In this document: positions 32,053-40,505 of the stretch, one piece after another
Numbering within the stretch: position 1 is the stretch's first letter
Layout: every line of letters begins with the position of its first letter
Assembly (NCBI RefSeq): GCF_900142655.1
Contig: NZ_FRBQ01000001.1
Coordinates: 498,115 to 562,114, forward strand
Direction of reading: 5' to 3'
DNA length: 64,000 bases
DNA from: Phytopseudomonas punonensis
Lineage (GTDB): Bacteria > Pseudomonadota > Gammaproteobacteria > Pseudomonadales > Pseudomonadaceae
Translations under genes and position numbers: made by a program
The notes under the pieces: generated by a model
Databases searched by the model: none
The model's input: only the letters and a program-made list of their open reading frames with translations
Told to the model about the DNA's origin: nothing

Positions 32053-33306
32053 ATGTTCAGCCGTGATTTGACCATTGCCAAGTACGACGCCGAGCTCTTC
32101 GAAGCCATGCAGCAAGAAGCTCTGCGCCAGGAAGAGCACATCGAGCTGATCGCCTCGGAGAACTACACCAGCCCAGCGGTGATGGAAGCCCAGGGTAGCG
32201 TGCTGACCAACAAGTACGCCGAAGGCTACCCGGGCAAGCGTTACTACGGTGGTTGCGAGCACGTCGACGTGGTCGAGCAACTGGCCATCGACCGTGCCAA
32301 GGAGCTGTTCGGCGCCGACTACGCCAACGTCCAGCCGCACGCCGGTTCGCAAGCCAACGCAGCGGTCTACCTGGCTCTGCTGAGCGCCGGTGACACCATC
32401 CTCGGCATGAGCCTGGCCCACGGCGGTCACCTGACCCACGGCGCCAGCGTTTCCTCGTCGGGCAAGCTGTACAACGCCATCCAGTACGGCATCGATGCCA
32501 ACGGCCTGATCGACTACGACGAAGTCGAGCGTCTGGCGGTCGAGCACAAGCCGAAAATGATCGTGGCCGGCTTCTCCGCTTACTCGCAAGTGCTGGACTT
32601 CCCGCGCTTCCGCGCCATCGCCGACAAGGTCGGTGCCTACCTGTTCGTCGACATGGCCCACGTAGCTGGTCTGGTTGCCGCTGGCGTGTACCCGAACCCA
32701 GTGCCGTTCGCTGACGTGGTCACTACCACCACGCACAAGACCCTGCGCGGCCCGCGCGGCGGTCTGATTCTCGCCAAGGCCAACGCCGAGATCGAGAAGA
32801 AACTCAACTCCGCCGTATTCCCAGGCGCCCAGGGCGGCCCGCTGGAGCACGTCATCGCTGCCAAGGCGATCTGCTTCAAGGAAGCGCTGCAGCCTGAGTT
32901 CAAGACCTACCAGCAGCAGGTCGTGAAGAACGCCAAGGCCATGGCGGGCGTATTCATCGAGCGTGGCTTCGACGTCGTCTCCGGCGGCACCGAAAACCAC
33001 CTGTTCCTGCTCTCGCTGATCAAGCAGGAAATCTCCGGTAAGGACGCTGACGCCGCGCTGGGCAAAGCCTTCATCACCGTCAACAAGAACTCGGTGCCAA
33101 ACGACCCACGCTCCCCGTTCGTGACCTCCGGCCTGCGCTTCGGCACCCCAGCCGTCACCACTCGCGGCTTCAAGGAAGCCGAGTGCCGCGAACTGGCTGG
33201 CTGGATCTGCGACATCCTGGCCGACCTGAACAACGAAACGGTGATCGACGCCGTACGTGAGAAGGTCAAAGCCATCTGCGCCAAACTGCCGGTCTACGGC
33301 AAGTAA
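32053..33306 (+). CDS. glyA: Serine hydroxymethyltransferase
   Basis: 417 aa, full length. PLP-enzyme motifs: [60 protein letters not shown] and the Schiff-base Lys in [14 protein letters not shown]. It interconverts serine and glycine with tetrahydrofolate. A good ribosome-binding site (CAGGGGATTGCC) precedes ATG 32053. Pseudomonas often has more than one glyA; this one sits beside the morA homologue as glyA3 does in PAO1 (recalled). Confidence 0.97.
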   Translation: MFSRDLTIAKYDAELFEAMQQEALRQEEHIELIASENYTSPAVMEAQGSVLTNKYAEGYPGKRYYGGCEHVDVVEQLAIDRAKELFGADYANVQPHAGSQANAAVYLALLSAGDTILGMSLAHGGHLTHGASVSSSGKLYNAIQYGIDANGLIDYDEVERLAVEHKPKMIVAGFSAYSQVLDFPRFRAIADKVGAYLFVDMAHVAGLVAAGVYPNPVPFADVVTTTTHKTLRGPRGGLILAKANAEIEKKLNSAVFPGAQGGPLEHVIAAKAICFKEALQPEFKTYQQQVVKNAKAMAGVFIERGFDVVSGGTENHLFLLSLIKQEISGKDADAALGKAFITVNKNSVPNDPRSPFVTSGLRFGTPAVTTRGFKEAECRELAGWICDILADLNNETVIDAVREKVKAICAKLPVYGK

Positions 33307-33326
33307 GCGCTAGCGCTGCAAACGAG

Positions 33327-33354
33327 AAAGCCCGGCTCATGCCGGGCTTTTTTT
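33327..33354 (+). terminator. Rho-independent terminator of glyA
   Basis: AAAGCCCGGC (33327-33336) and GCCGGGCTTT (33341-33350) form a 10-bp stem around TCAT, followed by TTTT. It is 20 bp after the glyA stop. Confidence 0.93.
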
Positions 33355-33429
33355 GTACCTGTAAAACGCACTGGCCAGCCCAGCAGCGCGGCACCGCTAT
33401 CGCTCGATTCTCAGGCTGCAGGCCATAAC

Positions 33430-33459
33430 GAATAAGCCGCGCAATAGCGCGGCTTATTC
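33430..33459 (-). terminator. Hairpin downstream of lipoprotein gene
   Basis: GAATAAGCCGCGC (33430-33442) and GCGCGGCTTATTC (33447-33459) form a perfect 13-bp stem with loop AATA. It lies 47 bp after the stop of the minus-strand lipoprotein gene. There is no long T-run, but the strength suggests an end of transcription. Confidence 0.6.
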
Positions 33460-33505
33460 GGCGGGTCGTTCAAGCGGGGATCACACGGTTATAGCGCAGC
33501 CCTGA

Positions 33506-33889
33506 TCAACGCACGGCAGCAGCCGGTGCAGCGGCAGCCGTGCACGGAGACCCGGCGCCCAGGCCAGCAGTCATGCTCTCGACATTGTTGAGCACGTCGT
33601 TACCCTGGTTGACCTTCTGAGCCTTCTCGGCTGCCTGCATGCGCTGGGTATAGGTGGTGGAGTTGCCTTGCAGGCTCTGCTGGGTTTCCAACACCGAGTT
33701 GGCGATGCTCAGCAGGCTACGCCCTGAGGAGATCAGACTGTCGGAGGTGCTCGGCGTGCAAGGCGCCGCACCATTGGCTACCTGCGAGCTGTGCAGGCCC
33801 TGGCTTTGCGTGTTCTGCGGCAGGCACCCAGCAAGGGTAACCAGCATCGGTGCGATGAGCAGTGCTCGCAGCGTTCCGTTGATGCTCAT
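33506..33889 (-). CDS. Small putative lipoprotein
   Basis: 127 aa. The N-terminus MSINGTLRALLIAPMLVTLAGCLPQ is a lipoprotein signal peptide with lipobox LAGC, so the mature protein would start at Cys22. The remainder is Ser/Thr/Gln-rich and likely helical (SLLSIANSVLETQQSLQGNSTTYTQRMQAAEKAQKVNQGND) and ends in an Ala-rich tail with one further Cys. No family is recognised. It is monocistronic, convergent with glyA and divergent from the histidine kinase. Confidence 0.75.
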   Translation of the reverse strand: MSINGTLRALLIAPMLVTLAGCLPQNTQSQGLHSSQVANGAAPCTPSTSDSLISSGRSLLSIANSVLETQQSLQGNSTTYTQRMQAAEKAQKVNQGNDVLNNVESMTAGLGAGSPCTAAAAPAAAVR

Positions 33890-34083
33890 GTGAGTATTAT
33901 CCTCGATGACATGCCTACGGCCGGGTGCCTAAGCGATGCCCGCAAGTTTAGAAAGGGTGTATTGGCAGCGAAATAGTACGGGTGTGCTAGAGGCACTCTG
34001 TACCGTTGATGGTGTATTGCGCCTGCAACTGCCTACGGCCTATGGTGAGCGGATCCAAGTCGTATGGTTTGTAAGGAATTCCC

Positions 34084-35715
34084 ATGTCCGTAACCACCTC
34101 CCGCGCCTACGACGTAGAACGCGCTCAGGCGGTCGTGCGCTTGATCATCTCGCCAATCGCCATTAGCTACGCGCTGGCGCTGTACTACCTATCCATGATC
34201 GTGGAAGAAGTGGCTTGGCAGATCGTCCTGTTCGAGACTGCTTACTGTGCCGCGGCCCTGGCGCTGTGGCTCGACATCCGCCGCCGCCCAGGCAATAGAC
34301 CGGTGCGGCGAGTGCTCACCATGCTCATCGACTACACCACCATCACGCTGGTCATTTCCACCGGCGGCGCTCCCATGCTACCGATCTACGCCGTTCTACT
34401 CTGGGTAACTGTCGGTTACGGGTTGCGCTACAGGTCGGGCTATCTGCTGCTGGCGACCATCATGGCCACAGCCTCGCTGCTGATAATCGTCGCCACGTCG
34501 GCTTACTGGCAGTCGCAGCCCTACCTCATATTCACGCTAGTGCTCACCACTCTGATGGTGCCGGCATATATACACAGCCTGCTCAAACGCTCGCGCCGGG
34601 CGACCGAAGCGGAGCAGGCCGCCAACCTGGCCAAGTCACAATTCCTGGCGCAGGCCAGTCACGATCTACGCCAGCCCATTCACTCCATCAGCCTGTTCAC
34701 CGCCTGCCTGCGCGACAGTAGCCTAGACACCGAGCAAAAGCGCCTTGTGGAAAACATCGACAAATCGCTGCACAGCGTTGCGCGCCTGTTCCGCTCGATT
34801 CTCGACATCTACTCACTGGACAGCGGCAAGGTGGTCGCTCAGATGGAGGACCTGCCACTTCACAAGCTGCTGGAGCATCTGATTCAGCAGAACACCGAGG
34901 CAGCCCGCTGGGCCGGAGTAGAGATTCGCCTGCACTGTGCGCCGGTATACGTGCGCGCCGACCATGGCCTACTGACCACCATGCTGCAAAACCTGCTCTC
35001 CAACGCCCTCAAGTACGCCCCCGGCCAGCCATTGCTGATCGGCTGCCGTCGCAATGGCCAGAGCCTGTCCATCGAGCTGTACGACAAAGGCCGAGGTATT
35101 GCAGCCGTGCACCTGGAGCGCATTTTCGAAGAGTTCTATCGCATACGCCAGGCGCGCGACAGCGATGTTGAAGGCATGGGCCTGGGGCTGACCATCGTCA
35201 GGCGCCTGGCAACCCTGATGGACCTGCGCATCCGCATTCGTTCCGTCGAGGGCCGCGGCACGCTGGCGGCAATCGATGGCTTGCAAAGGGTAGCCGCGCC
35301 CGTCGTCACCAGCGTGCCCGCACAGAGCGCCAACCCCTCGCCACGCATGCTCGACGGCTTGCGTGTGTGCCTGATCGAAGATGATCAGAACGTATTACTG
35401 GCCACCGCAACCCTGCTCAAGAAATGGGGCTGTAGCGTCGACACCTTCACGTCTTTGCCTGACACATCGCGGGACTTCGACTTGGTGATCACCGACTTCG
35501 ATCTCGGCCTGGAGGCCTCCGGGGCAGACTGCATCAAGCATGTACGAGCGCTCAGCGGGCGCAACATACCGGCCATCATCATGACCGGGCATGACGTTCG
35601 CCGCGTACAAGAGGCAGTAGGTGATGACGACATCCCGATATTGTCCAAGCCCGTACAACCGGCGGAGCTGCGCTCGCTGCTGGTGGCACTCAAGCTAAGA
35701 ACGCGCGCCGCCTGA
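34084..35715 (+). CDS. Hybrid sensor histidine kinase with C-terminal receiver
   Basis: 543 aa. The first about 165 residues are membrane-embedded (around five to six helices, e.g. LIISPIAISYALALYYLSMI and YLLLATIMATASLLIIVA). A HisKA domain has the phospho-acceptor His193 in QASHDLRQPIHS. The HATPase follows (N box LQNLLSNALKYAP, G boxes DKGRGI and GMGLGLTIV). A receiver domain at about 425-540 has likely phospho-acceptor Asp471 in LVITDFDLG and Lys in ILSKPV. It faces a NarL-type regulator gene with only 3 bp between the stops, so the two probably form one system. The stimulus is unknown. Confidence 0.88.
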   Translation: MSVTTSRAYDVERAQAVVRLIISPIAISYALALYYLSMIVEEVAWQIVLFETAYCAAALALWLDIRRRPGNRPVRRVLTMLIDYTTITLVISTGGAPMLPIYAVLLWVTVGYGLRYRSGYLLLATIMATASLLIIVATSAYWQSQPYLIFTLVLTTLMVPAYIHSLLKRSRRATEAEQAANLAKSQFLAQASHDLRQPIHSISLFTACLRDSSLDTEQKRLVENIDKSLHSVARLFRSILDIYSLDSGKVVAQMEDLPLHKLLEHLIQQNTEAARWAGVEIRLHCAPVYVRADHGLLTTMLQNLLSNALKYAPGQPLLIGCRRNGQSLSIELYDKGRGIAAVHLERIFEEFYRIRQARDSDVEGMGLGLTIVRRLATLMDLRIRIRSVEGRGTLAAIDGLQRVAAPVVTSVPAQSANPSPRMLDGLRVCLIEDDQNVLLATATLLKKWGCSVDTFTSLPDTSRDFDLVITDFDLGLEASGADCIKHVRALSGRNIPAIIMTGHDVRRVQEAVGDDDIPILSKPVQPAELRSLLVALKLRTRAA

Positions 35716-35718
35716 TGG

Positions 35719-36372
35719 TTAGCGCAACCCGGCCTTGGCCGCCAAGGCGGCTGCAGCAGCACGGCTGCTGACATCCAGCGTGCGCATCAGCGCCGACACA
35801 TGGATGCGCACAGTAAAGGGGGAGATATCCAACTCACGGGCGATTTCCTTGTTCGCCAGGCCGCGCACCAGCAAGCGCAGTACATCCTGCTGACGCGGCG
35901 TGAGCTGCTCCAGCAGATGCTTGCCCGCACTGAAGGCCGGCACGCCAGCCGGCCCGAGCGTGAGCACAAAATCGCCGGCACGCACCGCTAACAGCGCCTC
36001 ACCAATTTCGTCAGGCGGCGTCGCCTTGCCGATGAAGCCGTCCGCACCAGCGGCCATCACCTCATCGATCAACTCACGGTTATCGACCATCGACACGATC
36101 ACGATCGAGCTGCGCTGAAAGCGCTGACGCAACGCGCCAATGGCCTGTGGCGATTGCCCTGGGAACAACAGGTCGAGCATGAACAGGCTGGGCGCCGCCC
36201 CGGCATCCGCCAGCGCAAGCACCTCGTGCATATCACCAGCCTCCAAAATGCAGGCGTGGGGAAAGACCCGCTTCGCAATGCGGCTCAGGCCTTCTCGAAA
36301 AACGGGATGGTCATCGGCAACGATAATGCGTTCTGGCTGGGATCGTTCAAGCGTGGGGGGCGTTGTCATCAT
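35719..36372 (-). CDS. NarL/LuxR-family response regulator
   Basis: 217 aa. The receiver domain ([15 protein letters not shown], phospho-acceptor Asp in [11 protein letters not shown], Lys in FIGKATP) is followed by a LuxR-type HTH ([43 protein letters not shown]). It is convergent with the hybrid kinase, 3 bp apart, and is its probable partner. Kinase/regulator pairs of this convergent kind occur near alcohol- and acetate-responsive genes in Pseudomonas, but nothing here fixes the target. Confidence 0.9.
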   Translation of the reverse strand: MMTTPPTLERSQPERIIVADDHPVFREGLSRIAKRVFPHACILEAGDMHEVLALADAGAAPSLFMLDLLFPGQSPQAIGALRQRFQRSSIVIVSMVDNRELIDEVMAAGADGFIGKATPPDEIGEALLAVRAGDFVLTLGPAGVPAFSAGKHLLEQLTPRQQDVLRLLVRGLANKEIARELDISPFTVRIHVSALMRTLDVSSRAAAAALAAKAGLR

Positions 36373-36624
36373 GGCCTCAGGCTAAAGTCATATCCACAGC
36401 GGCGCCAGCGTCTGGCTCTCAATCTGGGCACAGTGAACCCGGCATTCGGTCAATGAAAAAAGCCGGTGTAGCGACATAGACCATCAAGTAGCGTTGAAAA
36501 ATCCTGGGGGCTGGATGAACGATCAGCAAAGTGTTCATCCAATTCACACTTTCAGGTACTCGGCTGCCGCAGTTTTAAGCTCCTCTAGAGTTAGGTACGT
36601 TACATCCACTTCATTTTGTTACGT

Positions 36625-36908
36625 ATGCAGAACATGGACTATTGCCTCATCGCAGCGCGCTTGGGCGAGCAGATCCGGCAGCGACGTCTCGATAGAGAGC
36701 TGACGCAAGCCATGCTCGCCGCATGGGTAGCCGTTGCCCGACAGAAGATCTTCGCTATCCAGAAAGATGATCTCTCAGTGGCATGACGGTTTATGCGCGA
36801 GTGCTCGGCGCCTTGAACCGTGAGTTCGCCACCGAGTGTCGGCTTGCCTCGGGCAAGCGAAACGGCGCTTTTCAGCATTCGTTATCGCGCATCCGTTCAG
36901 GCGAATGA
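36625..36908 (+). pseudogene. Frameshifted XRE/HipB-type regulator
   Basis: From ATG 36625 the frame reads as an XRE repressor (LIAARLGEQIRQRRLDRELTQAMLAAWVAVARQKIFAIQKDDLSVA) and stops at 36784. The adjacent frame continues the same fold without a break (MTVYARVLGALNREF, from 36783) to a stop at 36908. Joining them needs one inserted base near 36780, so a single-base deletion is inferred. Both parts are too short alone. The second tail after NREF is not recognisable. It could be a remnant of a toxin-antitoxin module whose toxin is gone. A sequencing error is the alternative. Confidence 0.7.
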
Positions 36909-37004
36909 CTGCAGGTAATATGCAGCCGTCATTCATGCTTTACTGACTGCTTGCGGCAATGAACGCCTAACTTTTCAATGCTGAATCGGCACTAGGATGA
37001 TGGA

Positions 37005-38126
37005 ATGCGCCTGTCCATTTTCATCGATGAAAACATCGAATCTATTCTTCAATCTTGGGAAGACTTTGCCCGGACGATCAAGACACCTGGCAAAGCGCTC
37101 GACGCTGAAGAGTTGCGCGACCACGCAGGTCACATGCTGCGTGCCATCACGCAGGACCTAAATACCTCACAGACCAAGCAGCAACAGCGAGATAAATCAC
37201 GCGGGCTTGACCTCGACAACAGTGAACAGACGGCAGCCGAGACGCATGCCGTAACGAGACTTATGGCGGGCTTCACGCTCGATCAAATGGTCTCGGAATA
37301 CCGCGCCTTGAGAGCGAGCGTACTAAGCCTCTGGATGGGCCAGATAAAATCAGGGTCGGACTTTGAAATTGAAGACATGACCCGCTTCAACGAGGCCATT
37401 GATCAAGCGCTTGCTGAATCCATTGCCGGGTACTCCCGCGCTGTCGAGGCTGCTCGCATTATTTTTCTAGGCATATTGGGTCACGATCTACGCAACCCCC
37501 TTGGTGCCATTCTGCTAGGCGCAGACGTGCTTCTTCGCAAAGAAAATCTTGGCGACAAACCTGCCAAAATCATCGAACAAATCTCCAGCAGTGCGCACCG
37601 AGCCAACCAAATTGTGGGGGATTTGCTCGACTTCACGCGTACTCAGCTAGGGCCCGCGCTGCCTATACGGCGAGGGAAGTCTGATCTAGCTTCAGTCTGC
37701 AAGCGGATCGTTGACGAAACGCGGGCTGCCCACCCTAATTCGACAATCATCTGTGAAGTGCCTGCTTCCGAGATCGGTATGTTTGACGAGTCGCGCATGG
37801 AGCAAGTTTTCTCCAACCTGATCAGCAACGCAGTGCAGCACGGCGACGCGGAGTCGCCAATCACGGTCAGCCTTTCATCACGCTCTGGAGAGTGCACTAT
37901 CAGAGTCCACAACTGGGGAACACCTATTGCCGATGACGTGATGCCGTTTATTTTCAATCCAATGGGGCGCTTCTCGCAGCATGCGATGGATGATCAAGGA
38001 CCCTGCGCAGGAATGGGCCTGGGGCTGTACATCGCCTCACAGATTGTCACGGCTCATGGTGGAGAGATTGAGGTGACATCTACAGCCCAGAAGGGAACAA
38101 CTTTTGAGGTTCGATTGCCCGCGTAA
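37005..38126 (+). CDS. Cytoplasmic sensor histidine kinase with RsbRD-like N-terminus
   Basis: 373 aa. Residues 1-145 form a helical RsbRD-like sensory domain (ENIESILQSWEDFARTI, RLMAGFTLDQMVSEYRALRASVLSLW). HisKA has His160 in ILGHDLRNPLGAI. HATPase: NLISNAVQHGD and GMGLGLYIASQIVTAHGG. No membrane helices and no receiver domain are present, and no response regulator gene lies next to it. The upstream neighbour is the broken HTH gene. The sequence has more relaxed codon use than the flanking core genes, consistent with the edge of an accessory region. Confidence 0.85.
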   Translation: MRLSIFIDENIESILQSWEDFARTIKTPGKALDAEELRDHAGHMLRAITQDLNTSQTKQQQRDKSRGLDLDNSEQTAAETHAVTRLMAGFTLDQMVSEYRALRASVLSLWMGQIKSGSDFEIEDMTRFNEAIDQALAESIAGYSRAVEAARIIFLGILGHDLRNPLGAILLGADVLLRKENLGDKPAKIIEQISSSAHRANQIVGDLLDFTRTQLGPALPIRRGKSDLASVCKRIVDETRAAHPNSTIICEVPASEIGMFDESRMEQVFSNLISNAVQHGDAESPITVSLSSRSGECTIRVHNWGTPIADDVMPFIFNPMGRFSQHAMDDQGPCAGMGLGLYIASQIVTAHGGEIEVTSTAQKGTTFEVRLPA

Positions 38127-38458
38127 GCCACGACGCGGGCTCACTCCCAGCACCCACGCCAGGATCGAGGCATTCATCGCCCATGTCTATTTGATCAACT
38201 AAGCACTGCGCTTACACCGGCTCATCGCGTCAAGTTAGTGTTGCCGGCTACATCGGCCCCACGGTAATCAGAGGCCTCACTGATACAACAAGCGATTCAC
38301 TCCCTCGACTCTGTAAATTCAGAAAGCAGCAATTGTTGCTCCCCGGCTGCGCAAAAAATCGCGCTGCCGATCAGCACTCAAGCGGTGCTCAAAAACTTTT
38401 ACAGCCCCAGAAAAAGAAAAAGCCAGCGTGAAGGCTGGCTTAATTCTTTGATTTATAT
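38127..38458. other. Non-coding stretch with a terminator, next to tRNA fragment
   Basis: No intact gene. At 38421-38442 AAGCCAGC and GCTGGCTT form an 8-bp stem with a T/C-rich tail on the minus side (TTTTTCTTTTTC), which would be the original terminator of the tRNA whose 3' half remains at 38459-38504. A short frame near 38143-38202 (LTPSTHARIEAFIAHV) resembles the end of a LysR-type protein, too short to claim. Confidence 0.5.
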
Positions 38459-38504
38459 GGTGGGCCCACACGGACTCGAACCGTGGACCAAAGGATTATG
38501 AGTT
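38459..38504 (-). other. 3' half of a CAT-anticodon tRNA (candidate attachment site)
   Basis: Read on the minus strand, this is the anticodon-loop end, variable loop, T arm and acceptor 3' strand, including CCA, of a tRNA with CTCATAA loop. The 5' half is missing; sequence diverges after 38504. Such half-tRNAs are left at the far end of elements that integrate into tRNA 3' ends. The intact tRNA at 45794-45870 has the same orientation and shares blocks TGGTGGGCCCA, GACCAA and GATTATGAGT but has a different T stem (CACGG/CCGTG here, GCAGG/CCTGC there). Confidence 0.75.
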
Positions 38505-38552
38505 GCCTAGAAACGCTGCAAGCCTAGTGAAATCGTGCGTAGGCTAGCGTAG

Positions 38553-38631
38553 GTACAGTGAGCTGAAAGTAGCGCCGTAGAGGGGTTTTAGCGCAATTGA
38601 GCGAAATCTGTAAAAGCTGCGCACTGTACCG
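38553..38631. repeat. Inverted repeats beside the tRNA fragment
   Basis: GGTACAGTG (38553-38561) and CACTGTACC (38623-38631) are perfect inverse copies 61 bp apart, each with a CTAGC/GCTAG element on the outer side. Further GTAC-containing words follow (38637-38653). The position just inside a tRNA fragment suggests integrase arm-type sites left from an integrative element. Confidence 0.5.
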
Positions 38632-38741
38632 CTAGTGTACTGTTTTTTGTACCGCGAAACGGGAGCGGGACCGTTCTTCATGACTCAGCAGGCAGAGGCC
38701 TAATCGTCTCTTCACCAATTAGGCAGTTTTATATGTAAAAT

Positions 38742-40505
38742 TCAAACTGCGATTATGTTGACGGTATCTATGTAAATCTCTTGGTGGTTGTCGAGAGGCT
38801 GAGAAAGGAAGCTGCGTTCTAATTTTCCTTCTCCAATGTAAATAAGTTTGGAGTTTTCGGGGAAGTAAATATCTTTGATTTCGCTAACTTTAATTCTTTC
38901 TAAGGGATTTAAAGCTTCATCAGCACGAGTTTCGTCCTTGATGTGCTCGGATATAGAAATGAAAGCTTGCGTGTCCGCAGGTAGATTCTTGCCGATGAAT
39001 GATAGAATGACATTGAGGTTGGTTTCGTCAATGTCCTCTTTGAGGATTGCATCTAGCAAAAATGGTAACCTGTGAGCCGATTTTGAGTTCGCGATTAAAA
39101 AGTTCAGTGCAAAGTGATAAGCCATTACTGTCTTGTGAAGCTCAACGCCTTGCCGAGGGAAAGAGCTGATTTTGTAAAGATCTAGATACCTACTGTCGGT
39201 CAGCGGTTGTAGTTCTAGTTGCGACATATTTTTTACAAAAACTCTTTTAAACTCAGTCTCTTTGTTAGTTCGCTTTGTTAGGGTTTCCTTTTCTGTAATC
39301 ATTGAGTCAAGGGAAGATTTTATTCTCTCTAGTTCATTCTCGAACGTTTCAATGTCGGCTTGCATTTTTCTGTATAGCGCAGCGTTAGCTTTGTTTGATA
39401 TCCATTGATCAAAAGTAACGCCGTCAACGGACTTGCTTGTTAGAGCTCCGTAGTTTTTAGATATTTCATTGCTTATGCTCGTGATTTTCTTGCTAGATGT
39501 GTGGATTTCTGATTTCTTATCTGTTAACTGCTCTGTAATGTGTGATTCAAGCTCTACGGTATCATTGTATTTTTGATAGTAGCTGTATAAGCCCTCCAGG
39601 GAGTACGTGAGAATTTGTGTGCATGCCGGGCAGCGATCTACATCATTGTAGCTTTGCTTCTTAATATTGCTTTTGGTTCTTTTGAGGATCTTGTAGTGGT
39701 TCTGCAATAAGGAAAGTTTGTTGCAGAGATTTATGTATTTTCTTCTTTCCTCCTCAAGTGAGCTTGATATTTCTATATAGCTTTCTATGTACTCCTCTGC
39801 CTGTGCACCGAACGCTTCGTCGGCAAGTTTGGCGAACTGGAATTCAGCTCTTTTGCCGTATCGCCTGAGATTGTTAATGTCGGCTGATAGGTTGTCTCTT
39901 CTTTTTGTAAGCTGTCTGTGCTCGACGCGATCAAAGCTATTACTTACGCCTAGGTAATAGTCTAGGTAGTCGTCTTTAAAACCTTTGTAGTATTGAAGAT
40001 TGGAAAACGACTCTCGCAAATACACCCAGCCTACAGACTGCGAAATATAATATGGCAGGAACATGCTTTCGAGAGGGGCTGGTTTTAGCTCGCCCTTTTG
40101 CTCAAGCTGCAGAGTGAATCCTACCAAGCCTCGCACGTATTCCTTCAATGCGATGTGCTCAGCACTATTATCAGCATTGATGCCGTGAAAAGGTACAACT
40201 TTTCCAGTCGGTTCCTTAATGTAGATCGACCTTTGCGTTCTTATAATCGAGTACTTATCTTCCTTGCCCTCAGCTGTCTTGGAAAAGTCTACTCTGAACG
40301 TTGGCTGGTAGCTTAGTATCTCACTCAGGCTCTCTTTGATATCATTAATGCCAAAGGTATACAGTAAGCTCAGTATGAGTGAACTCTTCCCCGAAGTATT
40401 GCGCCCGCTGATTATATTGGCTCCTGGCGAAAATTCATTGTAGAAGCAGGCGCCATGTAATTCGGAACTGACAAATAGCCTGTTAAACGTAAGGGTCGTG
40501 CTCAT
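38742..40505 (-). CDS. SMC/Rad50-like ATPase, partner of nuclease (Lamassu LmuB-like)
   Basis: 587 aa, AT-rich compared with neighbours (many AAA, ATA and TTT codons). Walker A GRNTSGKSS at 34-42, long predicted coiled coils at about 195-290 and 305-425, a CPAC (CxxC) at 292-295 at the turn between them like a zinc hook, and a Walker B-like RLPFLLDAILKEDIDE at 479-494. A stretch at about 448-466 takes the place of the ABC signature. This is a compact SMC-type ATPase. Its ATG overlaps the end of the nuclease gene by 4 bp. The pair resembles LmuA/LmuB of Lamassu defence, where the SMC subunit senses foreign DNA ends or structures and frees the nuclease. The match is by architecture only. Confidence 0.75.
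   Translation of the reverse strand: MSTTLTFNRLFVSSELHGACFYNEFSPGANIISGRNTSGKSSLILSLLYTFGINDIKESLSEILSYQPTFRVDFSKTAEGKEDKYSIIRTQRSIYIKEPTGKVVPFHGINADNSAEHIALKEYVRGLVGFTLQLEQKGELKPAPLESMFLPYYISQSVGWVYLRESFSNLQYYKGFKDDYLDYYLGVSNSFDRVEHRQLTKRRDNLSADINNLRRYGKRAEFQFAKLADEAFGAQAEEYIESYIEISSSLEEERRKYINLCNKLSLLQNHYKILKRTKSNIKKQSYNDVDRCPACTQILTYSLEGLYSYYQKYNDTVELESHITEQLTDKKSEIHTSSKKITSISNEISKNYGALTSKSVDGVTFDQWISNKANAALYRKMQADIETFENELERIKSSLDSMITEKETLTKRTNKETEFKRVFVKNMSQLELQPLTDSRYLDLYKISSFPRQGVELHKTVMAYHFALNFLIANSKSAHRLPFLLDAILKEDIDETNLNVILSFIGKNLPADTQAFISISEHIKDETRADEALNPLERIKVSEIKDIYFPENSKLIYIGEGKLERSFLSQPLDNHQEIYIDTVNIIAV

Noticed and set aside
36541-36620. Minus-strand 20-codon stretch (ending in LKTAAAEYLKV) upstream of the broken HTH gene
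   Set aside because: Looks peptide-like but too short and preceded by a stop; no family recognised.
38143-38202. Possible C-terminal end of a LysR-type regulator
   Set aside because: Only about 20 residues with loose resemblance; no upstream portion of the gene can be found.
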